A stretch of DNA of 64,000 nt, from contig NC_134082.1 of the NCBI RefSeq assembly GCF_000715075.1, forward strand, positions 191,879,948-191,943,947, in the 5' to 3' direction. Under the pieces are notes generated by a model. It made no database searches and was not told where the DNA came from. It saw nothing but the letters and a program-made list of their open reading frames with translations. Positions 62,901 through 64,000 of this stretch are shown piece by piece (the stretch's first letter is position 1; each line of letters opens with the position of its first letter). A program made the position numbers and the translations under genes. Source of the DNA: Nicotiana tabacum (Eukaryota > Streptophyta > Magnoliopsida > Solanales > Solanaceae).

Positions 62901-63516
62901 TTTAAGTTGGGGAAAGGGTTGAACCGGGTATTGAATCGGGTAAGGATTATGGGTTAGGGTGATGAGATCTCAGCCATTGAATTGATCTAATCTAACGGCC
63001 CTTGATGAATGATCACCAAACGACGTCGTTTGGCGTAGCTGAATTGGACCGGACATGGGCATTTGGATTGGGCTGTGGGACAATTGTTTTATTTGGGCCT
63101 GGATTTCAATCCAGGTCCGATTATTTTATACTTGAAGCCTATTTTCCATTTCTCAATTTTATTCTTAATTAATAAAATCCTAATCAAAATTATAAAAACA
63201 AAATTATCATTACAAAAATACGAATTACCTTTTAATAATCATTAACACATAGATAAAACATTAATCACACAGTGAAACATTTGAAATAGAACCAATGCAT
63301 ATTTTTGTGATTTTATTTTGAATCAATTATTAAATACATAATTAAATCATATATTTTTATTTTAATTTTCATTTTATTATGACAAAGTAAACATTTACGG
63401 ACATAACACAAATATTTAACCCCACGCAAATTCAAAAATTGCACACTAAAAGAAATTTATTTTATTTTTGATTTATTTTGGAGTAGTTTTCGTGAGGCAA
63501 AAATCACGTGCTCACA
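59997..63516 (-). repeat. 5' LTR of the Ogre element
   Basis: 3,520 bp, starting TGTGAGCACGTG (63516, minus). The other end is TTTCGCACC on the plus strand where the 3' LTR has TGTCGCACC, so the terminal CA on the minus strand has changed to AA. A TATA box is at 62809-62816, about 700 nt into the LTR. It lacks about 970 bp that the 3' LTR has; the junction lies near 60432 (cgcgtacataaagacatt). Confidence 0.9.
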
Positions 63517-63680
63517 CCTGTCTCAAATCTTGCATGAGGCTAAGCCTTGCCGCCCTATTTGCGTAAGGCTAAGCACTGCCTTCTCTCTGCATGAGACTAA
63601 GCCCTATCTCAAGTTTTGCATGAGGCTAAGCCTTGGCTCCATATTTGAATAAGGCTAAGAACTACCTTCTCGTGAGATTA
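63517..63680 (+). repeat. Tandem array, second part
   Basis: Continues the 41655-42217 array across the insertion: gcatgaggctaagcc, gcgtaaggctaagcactgcc, gcatgagactaagccctatc and so on. The first five bases are the repeated target CCTGT. Confidence 0.9.
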
Positions 63681-64000
63681 AGCTTGGTCACCCTCCGTAT
63701 AATTGTTGCTCTATTCTAGACTTTGCAATATCATCTTTTCTCGAGGATAAGCTCTCCCCCAAAACTCTGCACAAGACTAAGATCTATCTTGTTATCACCT
63801 TTGGTATCATGTCTCCGCATTTCACAGGCTGATGTATAGCCAATTTATCCAAAGGCGTCATAGTTTGAAGGCATAATCCTCATAGCCTGAAGATACCATC
63901 TCATGGCCTGAGGATCTCTCAATACTGCACATCATTATTCAAAGGTGTAATGGTTTAGAGGCACCATTTTCATGGCTTGAGAATATCATTTCATGGCCTG
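63681..64000 (+). repeat. Diverged repeats after the array
   Basis: Loosely repeated words such as catctcatggcctgagga, catttcatggcctg and ttcatggcttgagaatatca suggest a second, more diverged short repeat running off the end of the window. No gene. Confidence 0.5.

Larger units (their letters stand above)
42218..63516 (-). mobile_element. Ogre-like Ty3/gypsy LTR retrotransposon (21.3 kb)
   Basis: Minus-strand element with both LTRs, exact 5-bp target duplication CCTGT on each side (42213-42217 and 63517-63521), primer-binding site after the 5' LTR and polypurine tract before the 3' LTR. The order is 5' LTR, leader, ORF1, gag-protease, intron, RT, RNase H, second RNase H, integrase, spacer with minisatellite, 3' LTR. 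The size, the ORF1 before gag, the intron between protease and RT, and the second RNase H place it in the Tat/Ogre lineage. Several stops and frameshifts show that this copy cannot make its proteins as read; trans-mobilisation remains possible. Confidence 0.88.

Overview
This is a window of nuclear plant DNA. Genes have plant-type introns, an anther bHLH regulator, a plant P450 and a DUF538 gene, and they lie in a sea of plant transposons. The repeat families look like those of Solanaceae, and the large Ogre-type element and TTG-tailed RTE LINE ends suggest Nicotiana or a close relative. That taxon call is inference from remembered repeat families; no search was run.

Layout. 1-13.3 kb is the gene-bearing part: an At5g39570-like gene (+), a two-exon DUF538 gene (+), a small single-pass membrane protein gene with a frameshift (-), and a four-exon DYT1/Ms10-35-like bHLH gene (-), separated by AT-rich DNA with MITEs, SINE and LINE scraps. 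At 13.3-20.7 kb a PPR gene fragment abuts an RTE LINE 3' end and then a 5'-truncated Tekay (chromodomain Ty3/gypsy) element on the minus strand. 20.7-25.9 kb holds LTR-like and DNA-transposon sequence, including a Mutator-like element with a 9-bp target duplication, a ~930 bp TTC/TCC microsatellite and an internal 1,241-bp tandem duplication. 26.6-32.6 kb is a complete-looking nine-exon CYP87-type P450 (-) whose fifth intron holds a 3.05 kb Helitron.

33.0-41.7 kb contains two decayed Ty3/gypsy Tat-lineage remnants on the plus strand; the second has ORF1 and gag-protease but no polymerase. A tandem array at 41.7 kb is split by a 21.3 kb minus-strand Ogre-like element (42,218-63,516) with two LTRs, a perfect CCTGT duplication, an extra ORF1, gag-protease, a 179-nt intron between protease and RT, RT/RNase H/second RNase H/integrase, a minisatellite and a polypurine tract. 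The array resumes at 63,517. The Ogre copy carries seven in-frame stops and two frameshifts, so it is not autonomous as read.

The host genes are unrelated neighbours rather than a pathway: DYT1 is a tapetum regulator, P450 and DUF538 are metabolic or secreted. The notable biology is nested transposition, intron colonisation by a Helitron, and structural features of the Ogre element (intron, ORF1, LTR hairpin, a motif seen three times).
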